A stretch of 64,000 nt of DNA from an uncultured Rhodospirillales bacterium (GTDB lineage Bacteria > Pseudomonadota > Alphaproteobacteria > Acetobacterales > Acetobacteraceae). The notes under the pieces are model-generated. The model saw only the letters and a program-made list of their open reading frames with translations, was not told the DNA's origin and did no database searches. The stretch spans positions 30,803-94,802 of the forward strand of contig CAIYSR010000077.1 in the NCBI GenBank assembly GCA_903928895.1, read 5' to 3'. Position numbers and translations under genes: made by a program. Below, one piece after another: positions 63,263 through 64,000 of the stretch (positions are counted from its first letter, which is position 1; each line of letters opens with the position of its first letter).

Positions 63263-64000
63263 GGCGCGGCCGGCGGCGCCAGCCTCAGCGGCAAGCGGGA
63301 TGTCCCGGTCGGCGCCAGGGCGCCCGGCGGGCTCGGCGTGGCGGGCAGCGTCAGCACGCCCGGCGGCGGCGACAAAATCAGGGCCGGCGGGGCCGCATCC
63401 GGAACGGCGGGAAGTGCCACCGCCTCGGGCGCCCCCGTCAACTCCTGCTTCTCCACCGCCTCCGGCTGCGGCGCCGCCGGGCTCGTGGTCTGCAACGACG
63501 CCTTCAGCGCCTGGCGCACCTGGTACTCGAACTCCACATTCATCTTCTCCATCATCCGCCGCATCAGCCCCTCGAGGTCGACCTGCGACGCCGTCTGATC
63601 CTCCTCGTCGCGCGCCGCCACGCTGTCGCGCACCCGCGCGCTGGCGATCCCGACCTGCTGCCCCTCGGCGTCCTGCAACTCAAGATGCACCGCGAAACTG
63701 CCTTCGAAGCGCCCGCGATAGGCAATGATGGAGGCATCGTCGACCGCGAAGATCGCCTGTCCCACTGTCCCCCCGGTCACCAGCCGATGCTCCGCCATCA
63801 GCCGCAACGCCTTCACCGGCCGCGTCGGCGCGAGATACTCGACATGGCGCGCACTCCCACGCGGCACCCAGGCATCCTCGATCTCGATCGTCGCCACGTT
63901 GAGCTTGATCGTGGTCAGATAGGCAAAATCGAACGCCTCGAACACCGGCTTCTCCGGCGGCTTGCAGCCGGCCAGCAGCACCACCAGGCACACCGCGAAA
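63259..64000 (-). CDS. lipoprotein of unknown function (N terminus outside the window)
   Basis: The minus frame runs to the window edge. The visible N-terminal part FAVCLVVLLAGCKPPEKP contains a lipobox (LLAGC) with the cysteine to be lipidated; the basic n-region of the signal must lie beyond 64000, so the start is not visible. The mature part of about 240 residues has a middle stretch with FEGSFAVHLELQDAEGQQVG and a long Pro/Ala-rich C-terminal tail. No family is recognised. Its stop overlaps the DMT transporter ATG. Confidence 0.75.
   Translation of the reverse strand, partial: FAVCLVVLLAGCKPPEKPVFEAFDFAYLTTIKLNVATIEIEDAWVPRGSARHVEYLAPTRPVKALRLMAEHRLVTGGTVGQAIFAVDDASIIAYRGRFEGSFAVHLELQDAEGQQVGIASARVRDSVAARDEEDQTASQVDLEGLMRRMMEKMNVEFEYQVRQALKASLQTTSPAAPQPEAVEKQELTGAPEAVALPAVPDAAPPALILSPPPGVLTLPATPSPPGALAPTGTSRLPLRLAPPAAP

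Overview
The window reads as chromosomal DNA of a high-GC alphaproteobacterium. Acetobacteraceae (the Acidiphilium/Roseomonas/Rhodopila side) is my best guess from overall composition, sarcosine oxidase SoxBDAG, a malic enzyme-phosphotransacetylase fusion, a SapC protein, and a T/A-tract hairpin repeat of a kind I remember from that family. That placement is inference: no rRNA or tRNA gene is present. I see no prophage, CRISPR array or transposase gene.

Layout. 0-3.3 kb (minus): an acyl-CoA dehydrogenase pair, a creatininase-family amidohydrolase, a DOPA-dioxygenase-like protein and an unrecognised, internally duplicated protein, apparently one operon. 3.3-13.7 kb (plus): E1 alpha and beta of a 2-oxoacid dehydrogenase, an acetolactate-synthase-like ThDP enzyme, 6-phosphogluconate dehydrogenase plus gluconokinase, then sarcosine oxidase soxB-D-A-G with 4-8 nt overlaps. 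13.8-19.8 kb: two methyltransferases, an NTF2-like protein, SapC, CinA-type amidase and malic enzyme. 19.9-26 kb: mutS, glnD and a secreted hypothetical. 26-34 kb: SDR, an orphan oligopeptide-type ABC ATPase, a GlcD-type FAD oxidase, an aminotransferase, a DUF6065-like protein preceded by a 37-residue ORF, a TrmN6-like methyltransferase, a DUF2007 protein and octaprenyl diphosphate synthase. 34-39 kb: a hybrid histidine kinase, a C69/secernin-like hydrolase and a BrkB membrane protein. 39-46 kb: ornithine decarboxylase with a long structured leader, a CoA-transferase, a GYD protein, a WYL regulator, a VOC protein, thrS, and infC starting at AUA. 46-48.5 kb: DoxX, ECF sigma factor, anti-sigma factor, PEP-CTERM protein. 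48.7-58 kb: one long operon of two paralogous solute-binding proteins, two ATPases, two permeases, a glycerophosphodiester phosphodiesterase and a D-aminopeptidase-like enzyme, behind three 11-bp-spaced Pho-box half-sites. 58-64 kb: clpB with a heat-shock promoter, an AT-rich islet with two small secreted proteins, a DMT exporter and a lipoprotein.

The most unusual signal is not a gene. A hairpin repeat of about 42 bp occurs eight times as half or full copies, mostly at gene ends. Full copies are L-R units with an outer stem and two inner hairpins, and the stems covary between copies. Half copies end at the palindrome AAGCGCTT and appear in R...L pairs that bracket convergent intergenic regions and, once, the AT-rich islet. 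Hand counts on sampled lines also show the + strand changing from G-rich to C-rich near 27.7 kb whatever the gene orientation, which would fit a replication terminus nearby.
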